From Ephemerocybe angulata (lineage: Eukaryota; Basidiomycota; Agaricomycetes; Agaricales; Psathyrellaceae), in assembly GCA_013368325.1 (NCBI GenBank), contig JAACJK010000163.1, positions 1,178,001 to 1,242,000 of the forward strand: a DNA stretch of 64,000 bases, in the 5' to 3' direction. A program made the position numbers and the translations under genes. Shown piece after piece: positions 42,838 through 55,224 of the stretch (its first letter is position 1; every line of letters starts with the position of its first letter). Under the pieces are notes generated by a model. That model had not been told where the DNA came from, did no database searches, and was given only the letters and a program-made list of their open reading frames with translations.

Positions 42838-45800
42838 GTGGAGGAGAAAGGAAGCCCGTTGTGCAGACGACAGAATGATAGTTATAACTTATAAGACCTA
42901 GCAGGGCGCTTTATTCGGAAGGCGTCACAATAAATCCAGAACTGATGGAGATGTCGATGTTACGACATATTCGGCAGATCAAGATCTGTCCGCTTGTACA
43001 CCATTGCCCGTATTAGAGTTTTAGGAACTAACGGTAGTGCCAAGGGGCATTGCCGATGGGAACGACAGGTGCCTGGACAAATCGTATCAGGAGGGAGCCT
43101 ACAACCCAATATCCTGACTTGATCCTGATTCATGTCTAGCGAACACTGGCCGACCCACCTGCTCCTTTTTCGCCTCATACTCATGTTTCTCAGTCAGGTA
43201 GAAAGTAGATGGTTTCAACTTCTTTCGGGAAGCTTTGAGCCCATGTCAATTGCGAGAATTTAACCCCAAGATACCACCTGATAGAGTGATCGGATTTGGC
43301 TGATGGCGACTTTTAGTAAGATCTTCCTCTTCTGGTCAGAATTGGCCCATAAAACAACAGTGAGCAAAGCGCCCGTAATAGGGAGTCAGCGAATTTGATG
43401 AACTGGGAGATTCCTCCTATACAGTCGACCGATTCGACCCTCACTTGCAACAGGGCAAGAACGACACGATCCTCGCAAGATTATCCTCCTGGTCTGTGGA
43501 TTGTGAATCTACCGTTGTTCTCCGTCAGGACCGTTCAATAACAACGATACATTTGAGCCCACGGATGCCTACGGATTTCACTTTTTCGGCCTTCTCAAGG
43601 TATCTCCTGGGTGGAGAGCACCAACCGGATACTCAACTCGTTGCCGATCTAGCACGACTCGGGATTCCACTTGCACGGAGGGAGAAATCCAGGAAGATCT
43701 ATCACGATCAGGGAGTCCGGAGGACGTTCTGAGAAGCTCATTATCAGGGCTCTGGGCCTCTGGGGCAACTGCACATTCGCCGTCCCCGAAGACCGGCGAA
43801 TGATAGATTCTGTGGTCTGTGATCCTAGTCGGTAGATCATGAGATAAACCTGGCGCCGGGAATGGCGGTGGACAACTGCGAGCCAATCACCGGTCTGGTG
43901 TGCCTCTCATCCTCTCTCATGGGCCAACATTTAATTATTATCGCCACATATCGGGCATAGAGTAGTCTGATGTCAATAAATGATACGAAGAGGCGTGTCG
44001 AACTCGTGTACGACAATGGCTCTGATGAAGGGAAAACTCTATCACTTTCCAGTTCCGCTCCTGTATTTGATGAGGTCGCCAGGCTGTGTACCGTACAATT
44101 GGGGCGAGCGTCGTCATTGACCCGACTCCAGCCCTGCTACCTCAAAGAATAGCATTGTGAGCAATGTCCAGCGACTCGGACGTCAGACTCGCTCAGGCTA
44201 TCCTGGGACAGGGGCCAAAGGCAACACTACTAGGCAATTAAACACCACACCAGTTCCAGGTGTTGCGATAATTACCGAACGGTATTGTGGCGCTCGGTTG
44301 GACGCGTGTCCAACCGGCTGCAATGGCAATTGCTCTGCCACCCCGATTCGCACCCCCCCTTTCAGGAAGTCGGGATTCGGTGCCAAGAGCTCTCGATCTC
44401 GACGGCGCTTAAGCTCGAGAGGATCTTTGAAAGGCGGAAGATCCTGTGGGTATTCTCTGATGCTTGTTGCGCAAGCTACGGGCGCTTCGACAATGGACCT
44501 TGGAAGACACGCTGGAAAGAGAAGGTAAGAAAACCGGTGAGCAGATGACAATACATCGATAAAGCCTTTGGCTAAAGGAGGACAGGAAATTGAGGGAAAG
44601 GATTGAATGGGGTAACGATGTGATTGATCCAGATAAATCCAGGTTTGTCGCCCTAACCCAATCCAAGTTCAAAGATCACTCGCTGTGACTTGAGGAGGTC
44701 TTGGGTCGCGAACTACCAGTGGTATCGACATTCACAAACCTTGCTTCCCATTCTGTGTCTCCTGGGGTCTCCTTAGGAAAATCTCTCTGCCGAGGCTCTC
44801 ATGGTGGGAGTTCAGTCCAACTATGATCGCACGCAATTGAATGGACACAAATCCTCGACTCCTGTCCCCATGGCTAACTGGGCAAGAATTCAACGAGTCC
44901 AGAACGACTTCTTCAATGCCTTCTAATTAATCCGGCGAACTACGTTGAATACTTGGGCGGGTTTCCGGATCGTAGATGATTCGGACAGGCGAGTAGTCAT
45001 GGGGCTACATCTCTATGCAGACACTTCTGCTGCTCGAGTAAATCTAGTTCAGAGCGACCGAGTCTCTTCTTAAAACCACAATCCGTGAGATTGGAGCGTG
45101 AAAACTCCAGTCCTTGGAAGGTGTAACTACTGCTGCCCGATCTGCAGTTTTGGGACACTGGACAGTGCTGCCCAACTTCACTAAACTCGTTGCCAGTTAA
45201 TAATACTTCTTTGATCAGCGCTTCCGCTCGGAATGCACATCCTGTACTGCAGGCTAGTAATGGGACTTGAGTGGGGCGAGGCAGCCAATTGCATTTCAGG
45301 CACAATTCTGTGCCAATACCCCACAGACACGGACACTATATGGGATGCATTTCCTCGCAAGGTGCTTCACATACGAAGCTCACAACTAGCAACCGGACAA
45401 AAAACATCCGGTCAGAAGCCATTCCGTTGATTCCCTTCTATCTTGCACAGACTGGGCCGGACAATGTGCGCGTTTCTGCGGGTCGACTAGTTATAATGTC
45501 TGGATGCTCTAGACATCCCCCCGTAATGAGGGGATTATTACAATACTTTTGTGCGGACTAGAATCCCAGTCCTATACCCTGAATTCGTTCACAATGATCT
45601 CAATATTCTCGATATCGCACCCTGAGGCCTGAGTTAAGCATAACACCGATCCGAAAAAGCCCTCACCGTACTTGAGCAATTTGATTATCACAGCTTCAGG
45701 ACGCGCAATGTGGGAGAAAATATCTCGAACTTGAAGTGCGGACCCCTGTTATTTCATCCCATGACCGACCAGTAACCATGCAGCAATGAGGACGAAAGTC

Positions 45801-46127
45801 AGTAAAACAAATACCGATTATCTCCAGGAATAGAAAGCTAGACAAATCGCGAGAACCTCCCTGCTCAGAGGTGATGGTTATCGAGAGCCTGTTCTAGATC
45901 AGCATACTCCAGCGCCCTAATTGAAGCTGTGTAGGCGCCCAGCCGACTCAATTGCTTTCAAATTTCGGTTGCCGGGCCTGGGATTTTCTCTCAAGGTCCG
46001 TCGCCACGTGGCTCCGAGTTTCGGGACATTGAATGTAGTCGAACCCTGCAGCGGCGACCTTTTGACTCCTTTTGAGTGTTGCCGTCGAACTTCAATTCAT
46101 TGAACTGGTGATGGTTCAGGGACAGTT

Positions 46128-46166
46128 CAGTTCGCGAACTGCCCAAACAATCACAGTTCGCGAACT
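46128..46166. repeat. Pair of 12-bp palindromes AGTTCGCGAACT
   Basis: AGTTCGCGAACT occurs at 46129-46140 (extended to 14 bp by C/G) and again at 46155-46166, 26 bp centre to centre. Further half-site-like words (GAAGTTCGAGG, GAACTTGGCGAAC) follow at about 46230-46256. Confidence 0.85.
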
Positions 46167-49084
46167 CGGCAGGCCGGCATGTCACATAATCAGTGATACC
46201 TTGCCATTTTTGGGATGACCGCCGACCTGAAGTTCGAGGTTTGAACTTGGCGAACCCCGACAGCTCCCGACCCACTTATTTTGAGTGCGTTAAGTAAGGT
46301 TAAGTACCCGCCAGAAGGCCACGATTTCGAGGGGAAACGCAGTGGCGGTGGCGATAGCTACGCCAAAGATGATCTGTCTCGGGGAGCCGGGGCAACAACA
46401 AAAATATCTCACTTCCTCTAACAATTTCTCTACAAGTCACTAGTCACTTCGCCGAATAACTTCATAAGATCTTGCGGCCTTCGCCTACTTATCCGGTAGC
46501 CCCACCTTATTTAGCGTTCACCCACACCCCCCGAAAGTTGCCGGTCGGTATGCAGGAATCGGACACTTTCCCTTTCAGGTAGCATCGGGTTTAGAGACAT
46601 ATACGAGCCCAAGATCGTCAGGACGCCGCAGCAACGTGGGCGGCGCTGACGCTTTACGATGCGCGCGTGGCCAGTCGTGTGGGACCATCTCCCTCTTTCT
46701 GGTATTGCCATGAAACAGTATCACTAAGCACCTGGATACGCCTGCATGCATAATGGGCATTCTTCAGGGCACCAATTGAATAATCTTGGAATACTCGCCC
46801 TCTGAGGATCATTAAAAATAATTGGCGTGAGCGAGGAGCCATGTTCTGGGGTACCTTCCCTGTTCATGCGGGCATCCCCCTGGTGCATTACTTAGTCCAA
46901 GTCTAAGTAGTACCCACTCGGACGCAGAATTCCGCCGCTCACCTCATCATATTGCGTTGGTATGCTATCAACAGTCAATGTATTACTACTTCCCACGCAA
47001 GTTTACTTATGATGATGCAAGGCATGCTGTGAACGCCATAAATTAAATGATACCCCGATTGTATACCATACAAACAAGCTTTCAAATCGTGCTCGTGGAT
47101 GTCAGAACAGCATTGGGGCACCATCCATTTGTCGCCCAGATTCAAGTCGAAACGCGGTTGCTCACGCTCCCGAGCTTAATGTTGCGGGGAAACGGGAATG
47201 GTAAACTAGCCGTTCAACCTATACGAGCCTATACGGCTGACCTTGTACTTTAAAGTAGTCCATGAGAGCCATCGATCGGACCGTAATAACCACCGCTTTG
47301 GGGGTCTAAAATACCCTGAGGTTGTGGAAAAGGTCAGCCGGTTTTTGACGCTGACCAACCGCTGACTATCAAAGAATGACACTCACCATTCAGTTGAAAA
47401 CGCAAAGCGTTCCTGTAACGCTAATGAGAACATCAACTGGCAACATGCCATATTTTTTGGACGTAAACTGCCTGCTTGTTCTGGTGTCGGCACTCTGACT
47501 AATGCTAAACGGGCGCCTATAGTAGTATACAATCATCATGTCACTTTCGTTGATCGCGAGGTTTTTCTATTCCTACATGACGCTCATAGCTGGTATCCAG
47601 AATAATTATAAATTGCTACTCTGTATACGCGCCCCTTTTACCCAGAACAATTTGGATAGAAGGCCTCTTCGACGGCCTCCCTGGCCGCCTTTTGAACTCT
47701 GCGGGCGCCCGACCCGTACGCTCCCCTGCGTCCAGCATACCATCGGGATTCATTTGATACCGTTTTGCAGTATCATAGCGTGGTATCCCTGGAACGCCCC
47801 GCAAGCAAACAAGACCAAGGATGTGGGATCTCATCCTCGATCATCCGAGTCCGCGGGACATTTAGCGCCCAATCATTTTCTTCAGGTACTCAACTTACCA
47901 AAGAATGCGCAATCTAAAGGCTTAATACCAATGCATCACGGTATCAGCTGGTTGTGATATGTCCATGCATGAGCTTGAGCTGATGATATTGACCGTCGTG
48001 TCCTCTGGGTCCTTCGTGGCCGTTGCAATCGAGCTGAGGGCACACGGGCGCCTACTCCACCAAAAATCGCCGATCACGCGATCTGCGACACAAAAGTAAG
48101 GGGAACGCCGAACGGTAACTGATGCTCGCTCCTCTAGCCTCTTTTGCTCTCAACTTGCAAATTATAACTCGAAATAGCTTTTCCCCCTTGCGTATAGTCA
48201 TATGTGATGGTTCACCTCGATCCTAATCCCAGCCTTCCCGCTGAGATGCAGTGTGGGGTTCCGACGAAGCGGGCGAAGAAAGCCAGACAGCGCCCGCCAC
48301 TTCTTGCTGGTATCAATGCACCGCCCGGCCTGCAAAGGATATTTGATGATAATTATCCTTCCCCATCCCAGCAAATTGTCCTAAATCCGAGCTTTGGGGC
48401 TTATAGGTCTGCTGCTGCTGGTAACAGGGCAAGAGTCGAGGGCACCACGTGCAGTTGCACCGAGCGAGCTCCTATCTGCGGAGATGCAAGTCTTAATTAA
48501 CCACTGGGGTGCACGTACGGATCTGCTTGGCCCTGATATGATCCAGCAGCAAAACCAAGATATTGTAAGTGGGCGCAGCACTAGATGACAGAGAGATTGA
48601 ATTCCACTGTTCCAAACGTTGATGGGCACTTGGAGATCTGTTATAAGCGATGAACGTTAACCGAACCGTTAGAAAAGAGGACCAGCAACAGGGGAGGCCA
48701 AAGATAAAATTCGAATAGATGCATTATTAATGGCGCGAGGGTTCAGCGACGACCGTGTCAGGTTGCGTCAGAGCAAGGTACGCGTCAGGAGTACTAAACT
48801 ACACCAAACCCGAGGAATGTACCTGGGGACCTCTGGGGACAAGCCACCACGGAGGCCTCAGCTCGAGGCCCACATCCTTGTTCCTAAATTGATTTGGAGA
48901 TGCAGGCTATTGTTTGTGATGCATGAGGCCTATGCGTGCATCTGTAAATATCGGCAGACTTTCTATTCTCTGTAGATACCTGGTGACCCTTTCCCCGGGA
49001 ATCCTCAGTCTCCTTCTCGTAGACTTGGGGAAGACCATCAAACAGTGTTGAAGTAGGAAGATTACCCGTATATTACGGAAACTC

Positions 49085-49300
49085 GCGACTTCGTTTGTCT
49101 CTATTTGTTCATGGTCTTTCTTTTCGCATCTCTCGTCTCGCCGCCCTCTTATATGTACATTTTTGTTTCCGTGTCCTACCCTGTCTTTTGTTCATCCACT
49201 CTTTTTTCTCCACGTCTTTCCTTGCCCTTTTGTTACCAGGTCTTTTTGTCTTTTTGTTACCAGTTTTTTTTTGTTACATTCTTAATACATTTACTTGGAC
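49085..49300. other. Pyrimidine-rich tract
   Basis: About 200 bp of T/C-rich top strand with an internal near-repeat around TTTTTGTTACCAG (49228-49264). It generates hydrophobic but meaningless open frames. No gene. Confidence 0.6.
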
Positions 49301-50109
49301 CGTCAATATTGCTTTGACATTCTCTTCTGCTTGGTCCCATCGATGCAAAGGTCAAGATTGTTGAACCCAGAGCTCTCGCCCTCGCTGACCAGTCGCCGAA
49401 GCGAAGCGAGGCCGGATCTTGTGATTCTGATTAAAACACGCCTGAAGATAGGATCCCTGATCGCACCTACATTCCAATCGCCATTGGTGGCATCAGCCAG
49501 GCAGGGAAGACAATTGGTAAGGATGGAGTGCCGAAGACAGTGAAAGCAGGTTTCCCGCCGATCCACGTAAACAAAATCCCCGAGGCTAAAGTGTACAAAT
49601 GATGAAACCGTAATTAAAAGGCGAGTGGGAAGGTACTCCGGAGGTATACGCAGTACTACAAGTACAAAGATTAGAGGACGCTCGCGGAAGAAGGCAAATG
49701 GGGGACGAATAAGACCCTCAGGTGTGGGGTGAAGAAGAAGAAAAGAAGAAGGGCGACGATATCAGCTTCAGAGCCGCGATCGAGGGGGCGAAATGAGCGA
49801 CGAGCTGATACCATGATTACAGGGGGAAATGGTAGGCATAAACGGACGGTCTTTGGTTGTGCTTGATATGAGAGTCTAGAGAGGCTATGAGATGCAGCAA
49901 ACAGTAGATAAACAGTCCGTTGAAATTCAAAGCAAGCAAGGCCCGGAGAAAGCGATGCAAATTAAATGGGGTCGAAGAATAACAGTCATTGTCGTTGGTT
50001 GAAGGTCGTGCATGGGGTCGGGGCCCGAGCGTAAAAGGGCGTCAAGAAGGGTTCGAAGTCGAAGAAGGCGCGCGGCGTGCATGCCAGTTGAACCAAACAA
50101 GCTTGCTTA

Positions 50110-51107
50110 TTACTTCTTGCTCTTCTTCTTCTTCGCGCCGTTCACCACCGACCCTGCTGCTGAAACCGCTGTTTCCAGTCGCCCATCCTTCGCCATCTCC
50201 TTGATCTCCTCCATCGTGCCGAGCACCTTGCCACCTACGAGAAGGATGGGAAGCTCCTGCACCGAAGTCAGCCGCTTTAGCAGAGGCTTCAGCACATCGC
50301 TATCGTCACGCATATCAACGTCAATGATCGTTGGCGCTGGCGAGAGGTACAGATTCGCGAGAATGGTCTTGAGTTCCCGAGACAGGGGGGAATAGAGCTA
50401 CAATCATCCGCAGATCAATGAAAGGTAAGTATTATGGCAAATGACAAGCCCAGCCAAGCATGGAAGCTCGCGAGATGGTCAGACAGACGCACCTTCGAGT
50501 ACACGAACACCGGATTCCGGGACCAGACCTCGAGCTCGAGCTGCCGCATCTCATCCGCCGCTTTGGCACTCCGCGTATCGAAGTCAAGCACTAGTTGTGG
50601 GTCGATGGGGTGCGCGGGGTTGACCGTCGGGGGTATGACATTTTGTGGCAGACTAGCGATAAAGCTGGAGACGGCGGCCAGCTCTTGGGCCGGAAGGAGC
50701 TGGAGGGCTGGCCGCTGGCGATGACGCCCCTTGGCCTTTTGGTAAGAGGAGGTATCGTGCTGGTGTGGTGCTGGGGATGCGGGCTTTTCTTGTACGGGTA
50801 CTGCTGCTCCTTGCACCCTCGAGTTCTCGATTGATTCAAGGGCGACATCCAGTTGGTTTGCCACGGGCGAATCCGCCCGGCGCAGCGACAGCGCCGGCGA
50901 GAGTGCGGTGCCATGGATAAGGAAGATGTAGGTCGAGAGAAATACGAGGAAGATTAGGCCGACCAGGGTGGTGCGGTACTTGGCTTTGCGTGGGTGTAGC
51001 GCGCTGAGGAGGGCTGGAGCGAAGAACGACGAGCTCATCTTGCGGTCGGAGAAGGAGGGCGTCGGGGCATGCAGCGGCGAGCGACTGTCCACGCGCGGTA
51101 GAGCCAT
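50110..51107 (-). CDS. Membrane-anchored glutaredoxin-fold protein lacking the catalytic Cys
   Basis: Two exons (50493..51107, 50110..50397) give 300 residues. A transmembrane helix (TTLVGLIFLVFLSTYIFLIHG, about residues 47-66) places it as a type II secretory-pathway protein like yeast Grx6/Grx7. A Gln/Pro/Ala-rich stalk follows, then the glutaredoxin domain from about residue 195: PVFVYSKLYSPLSRELKTIL, APTIIDVDMRDDSDVL, LTSVQELPILLVGGK and a Lys-rich end. Where Grx6 has YCPYS this protein has YSPLS, so the nucleophile is Ser208. The cis-Pro (LPILLVGG) and glutathione-site region are kept. It is therefore probably redox-inactive or glutathione-binding only. An alternative start is Met24 (51038). 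Confidence 0.85.
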
Positions 51108-51709
51108 AGTGCAGTGAAAACAGTAAAGGGTAAAGAACGTGGGTGGGACTGGCAGGCGGGAAGTAAGTAGAGAGCGATGTCGTGGACTGAACTGGGCTCG
51201 GGCCTTGTACTTATCAAACAAATAGCAGCCACCCCGGTCACGATCAAAATTTCGCACTGTCCATTTTGCCTGGTCACATAGTTTTTCGTTGTCTTGCAAT
51301 AGTGCATCACAAGCTCCGCTGGTCCTATTCCATCTCTGCTTCATTTTACTGTGATTTATTGGAGTTCGAGCAGGTAATAATGCTTGAACCCAACCGAGTA
51401 TGCACAAGCCTAAGTCGCCCGGCTCCTTGCGGGGCCCGCTGATCTCGACCTCCCTCACGTTGTTTGTTCGCATATCGGTGTTACATCGCTGGAAAACCTG
51501 CTTTCCACCGCCCTACGCTGACGGAGCGAGCTCAAGCAGAACGTATATTTGCCCGACATTATCATCCACACCTTGCGCTGTCACCTCAACGCCAGTCCAT
51601 ATGTCCCAGACCCGCCTAAACCTCGAAACGCTATAACCAAACTCAAGGTAGTTACAAAAACCGCACGCGTACCGAACCTCCGGTCGGATATCGTCATGAT
51701 AGTGCCTTA
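51108..51709. other. Intergenic region upstream of the glutaredoxin-like gene
   Basis: About 600 bp between the 5' end of the glutaredoxin-like gene and the 3' end of the first glycosyltransferase-like gene. No gene recognised; open frames continue by chance from the neighbours. Confidence 0.5.
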
Positions 51710-53653
51710 TCACTCCACCAACTCATACACACTATCATTCCAATCCTCCACTCTCCTCCCTCCCACCAAGCTAAAGGTCGAATCGGACGTACCCACGAAT
51801 CCAGCGGCAAGACTGTGCGCCACCATATCCACAAGCGGAGTCAACCACTCCCCAAATCGCTCTAGCGTCCTCTCCTTCTCATGGTCGAAGAAGGACCACC
51901 CTAGCGTCGATACTGCATCCCAGAAGGCAGGATCAGTTTCATCTAATGCCATAGAGATCAATGTCAGTCAGGAGCTTGAAACAGCCATGCGCAAGACCGG
52001 CATGACGAAAGAACGGTGCACACCAGATGATACAAGCCAGTGTCGGATGGTGACACCTTTCGTTGTCACCAACGACCCTTCGACTCTTTTCACCGCCTTT
52101 TCGAACGAATCCACCGAGCTCAAGCAATGCCCAGGAAGGTTGCAATTCTGTCCAAAGTCCCCGTGCCGAATATGAATTGCAATGAACTGAACGTCGAAAA
52201 GATAACAAAGATTAGTATCAATTGAGCGCATCAGAATAAGAGAAAGTAACTGCTTACCGGTGGTATTTCTTCGCCTGCTTCAAGACCGAACGCTGTCCGC
52301 AGATATTCCCTCGACCGATCAACCAGCACCTCATTAAACAGCACATGTCTCCCGACTTTATTCCAAGCAGGCGACCACCCAAATCTCCACTCAAAAATCT
52401 CTGCTCCCGACGTGGCATAATACAGCGTGTCGAAGCACGTTAACCTCTCGTCAGGACTCGCACGATGACTTGTCTTCCCTCTCCGACTGGCCTCCATTAG
52501 CGGGTACTCGTTCGGTGAGCCCCGCGGCCTTCTAGGATACACTGCCGCAGCCAGCTGCGAAAATACAACATGACTCTCGGTTCTTTCATTCTGTGTCCTC
52601 CGCGACCAGCCTGGCACGCGCGTGTAGGATGGATCTAACCCCAGGTGCTCTAGATGTGTGAACGCGCGAACAGGGTCGGTGTGCGCCTCCTCGCGCGTCG
52701 ACCAGCATCCGATAGCTTCGGTTTCGCGCGTGTCGTATGGGTTTGACGCGCTCGAGGATGGCAGGTCCTTGATATCTTTCCATTCGAGAACTGGCATACG
52801 CAACTCCTTGCGGAGATGCGTTAAATTGAAGATCTCGCCGAAGGTGATGATACCTCCGTTTCTGGCTGGAAAGGGGGGATAGAAGTAAGGTGGTTAGACC
52901 TACGCTAGGAGTTAGGACGAAGAGGGCACTGACAGATGTGATGGTCTGGCGCGAATGGTGGTAGGATGGGCACCCGGTCGCTCAGGGTGGCGAGATAGAG
53001 TAAATTAACCTGACGACGCAAGTAAGCATTGGAGTATTCCGGAAGGTGGCGCAAGGAGTCAACTAACGAGTGAAATGAATTGATTCGCTGAATAAAGGGA
53101 CGCTTGTGAGACGACGCGCTATCTCCCTCAGCTAACCAAAGCACTCACTGAAGCCTGCATTAGCCCAGGATGTAATATAGTATGTATCATTTCTAATATT
53201 GTCTGGGGAAGGCATTAGGACCGCGATCAGGTAGAAGGATTGGAGAGACTCACCTCTAAATCTAGGTGTAAGTTCCCCGACGAGGTAGTGGGAAGAGTCT
53301 AGCGGATCGAACTCTTTCTGAGAATCGTTCGATTGGCGGTTTCGGTAATGGTTGTAGAGTTTGAGGTTCGTATTCCCGAGGACGGGGACGTAGGGTGGCC
53401 ATCCACTTTCTCCGTCGGCATTGGATAGGCTGTACAGCGATGTGAGGCCCGTGATAGCGATGGTCACGCAGACGCATAGGTAGAGGATTGGCCTCCTGGG
53501 TCGCAAGAGGGTTGTCATTGTCGTCAAAAAGGAAGAAGTTCTGGTTGAATTGCGTTTTCCGGTAGTCGTGTGTGCATTGCGGCGGGTTGTTATAGAAGCT
53601 TGGAGCATCGGAGTTGCAGATGATGAAGGGTTTTCAACGTCAGGTTCGGGCAC
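51710..53653 (-). CDS. O-fucosyltransferase-like type II membrane protein, copy 1
   Basis: Six exons (53254..53653, 53149..53202, 52934..53062, 52258..52865, 52024..52186, 51710..51942) give 528 residues. A membrane anchor (PILYLCVCVTIAITGLTSLY, about 55-75) follows a basic Ser/Thr tail, then a lumenal domain: YYITSWANAGF, NLLYLATLSDRVPILPPFAP, FGEIFNL, IGCWSTRE, and the nucleotide-sugar-site motif FIAIHIRHGDF at 398-408. The end reads WLVSSDETDPAFWD, AGFVGTSDSTFS and RRVEDWN. HIRxGDF and the (S/T)SDE…G(T)xxSTFS ending are the layout of GDP-fucose-dependent O-fucosyltransferases. Donor and acceptor are inferred only. The start could be Met17 (53605) or Met46 (53518). Tandem with copy 2, same strand. 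Confidence 0.82.
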
Positions 53654-54682
53654 TAGAAGTTTTCATCGCTTGTTGGGATGGGTCAGAGCAAGGTCGATGG
53701 GGAGAAGAAGGCTGTCAGCCACTGAGCGCCGCTGGTGTGCGCTCTATCGATCTCACGGCCCACGGGCAAACGGCGGGACTATCCTCCATTCTGGCTGTCG
53801 TTCTCTGTCGTTCGGGAACTTTTTCAGGAACGAACGTGTCGCGTGTCAAAGGGTTTGAGATTTTCCAGTCATCGAGTGCTCCTTCATGGCTTTTGCAGAG
53901 TAGGCCATGCCCAGATTAAAATTTCGTTGGAACTGCTATAGACCCGCGTTGTTTCTGTTCAAGCGATGTTCAAATGGTTGACCTGGGTCTCGCGACTCGC
54001 CACCAACGCGCCGGCCCAGGGTGAGCACAGGGCTCCACCCATCATTCAAGACAGGTTACAGCCGAATATTCATCGCACCTTCGCACCATGAATTTACACC
54101 ACCATGACCCTCCGTGACCAGCCTACCCAACCTCATTAATGCAATTTGCACTTTCGAGTTCCTTCACTGTTTTCCTAAGCCTGCCATTCCCGCTGTTGTC
54201 TTTGAAACTGAGGCCCCATCGCAAAACGATTGCCTGATCGATTCAGAGCGATGTTACGATGCACCCTGCACTGGCGGACGTTCGGAAGTACACTGAAGGT
54301 TTTGGATTGAGACTCGGGATCCAGACATGGCGAAGTTACAGTAGACATTCGATAGTAATGGTTCAGTCGAGCATCGAAGTAGAGGAGGCAAGGCGACATT
54401 TCGAGACACGACAAAGCCGACATCATTGATGCGGTCACAATTGGCGGATCAAAAATATCGGAACAGACACCCGGCGTATGGTGCCTGTGTGAGAGCCGAG
54501 TCGACGGCTGTCATGCGAACCTTTACACCCCGTCAGTCTACTGACAAAACACTTCGCGAGTGCGACTGACAGTTTCCTTAGCCGTGTACATACCGTTCTT
54601 ATGCGAGATGTGCGCGGCTTCGGTCCGACCCAGTAATCTCCCGTCGTGTAGGTAGTTCCGGATTGGGACCACAACGCCTTTG

Positions 54683-54703
54683 TACCTACCTACCTACCTA
54701 CCC
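54683..54703. repeat. TACC microsatellite, about five units
   Basis: Five consecutive TACC units, the kind of simple repeat common in fungal intergenic DNA. Confidence 0.9.
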
Positions 54704-54822
54704 GACACGCCGCACAGCCTAGGGGCTGCGCTGCTCGAAGTCCCTGCCAGACGGGTACAAATTCGATGGCACTCTCAATTTGAGATAAGGTCAGCAACGG
54801 AGACTAACGAGCCATCGGTAAG

Positions 54823-54894
54823 AGCCACTCTGCAAGTGTAAGGAATATTCGCCGCCATAGCCACTCTGCAAGTGTAAGGAATACTCGCCACCCC
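54823..54894. repeat. Two-copy tandem duplication, 36-bp unit
   Basis: The unit beginning AGCCACTCTGCAAGTGTAAG occurs at 54823-54858 and 54859-54894, identical over its first 25 bases and differing at a few positions near the end. A recent local duplication. Confidence 0.9.
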
Positions 54895-55224
54895 ATAGCT
54901 ATGTACTATGTAGTCGATTCCAATTGGACACAGAACTCAAGAAACCTCCAATTCTGTGACAGAGAGTATGGAGGAAACGGCTTGCATCCGATGGAGAGTC
55001 CACCTTCAAAGGCCCGCAACCACCGTCATCCCGGTACCGCTCTCAAACATCCTGGTACCGATCATAAATGTGCAATCCAGAGTATCCAAGATTTCGAACA
55101 GAATCCAACCCCAAGAAGTTTGTCTGGAATCCTAGAAAGGATGACACCGGATGTGCTCCCAGGCTATTCAGGACATGAAACAGGTTGAGAATATGCGTGA
55201 GGTGACCCAATATCCGAGCGGATT

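Larger units (their letters stand above)
42838..50109. other. Largest gene-poor stretch (about 7.3 kb)
   Basis: No supportable protein-coding gene. Short frames occur on both strands at the density expected by chance. A frame near 48204-48376 (RAKKARQRPPLLAGINAPPG) looks slightly protein-like but has no continuation. Local features are the paired palindromes at 46128-46166, a pyrimidine-rich tract at about 49085-49300 and GAA-rich DNA near 49730-49760. Reverse transcriptase, transposase and integrase motifs were looked for and not seen. Confidence 0.45.
53654..55224. other. Spacer between the two glycosyltransferase-like genes
   Basis: About 1.6 kb without a gene. It contains a TACC microsatellite and a 36-bp tandem duplication, annotated separately. 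Short frames here are chance openings. Confidence 0.5.

Noticed and set aside
49095..49364. Very hydrophobic 89-codon frame resembling a membrane peptide
   Set aside because: Produced by a T/C-rich tract; every frame there is Phe/Leu/Ser-rich. No conserved pattern.
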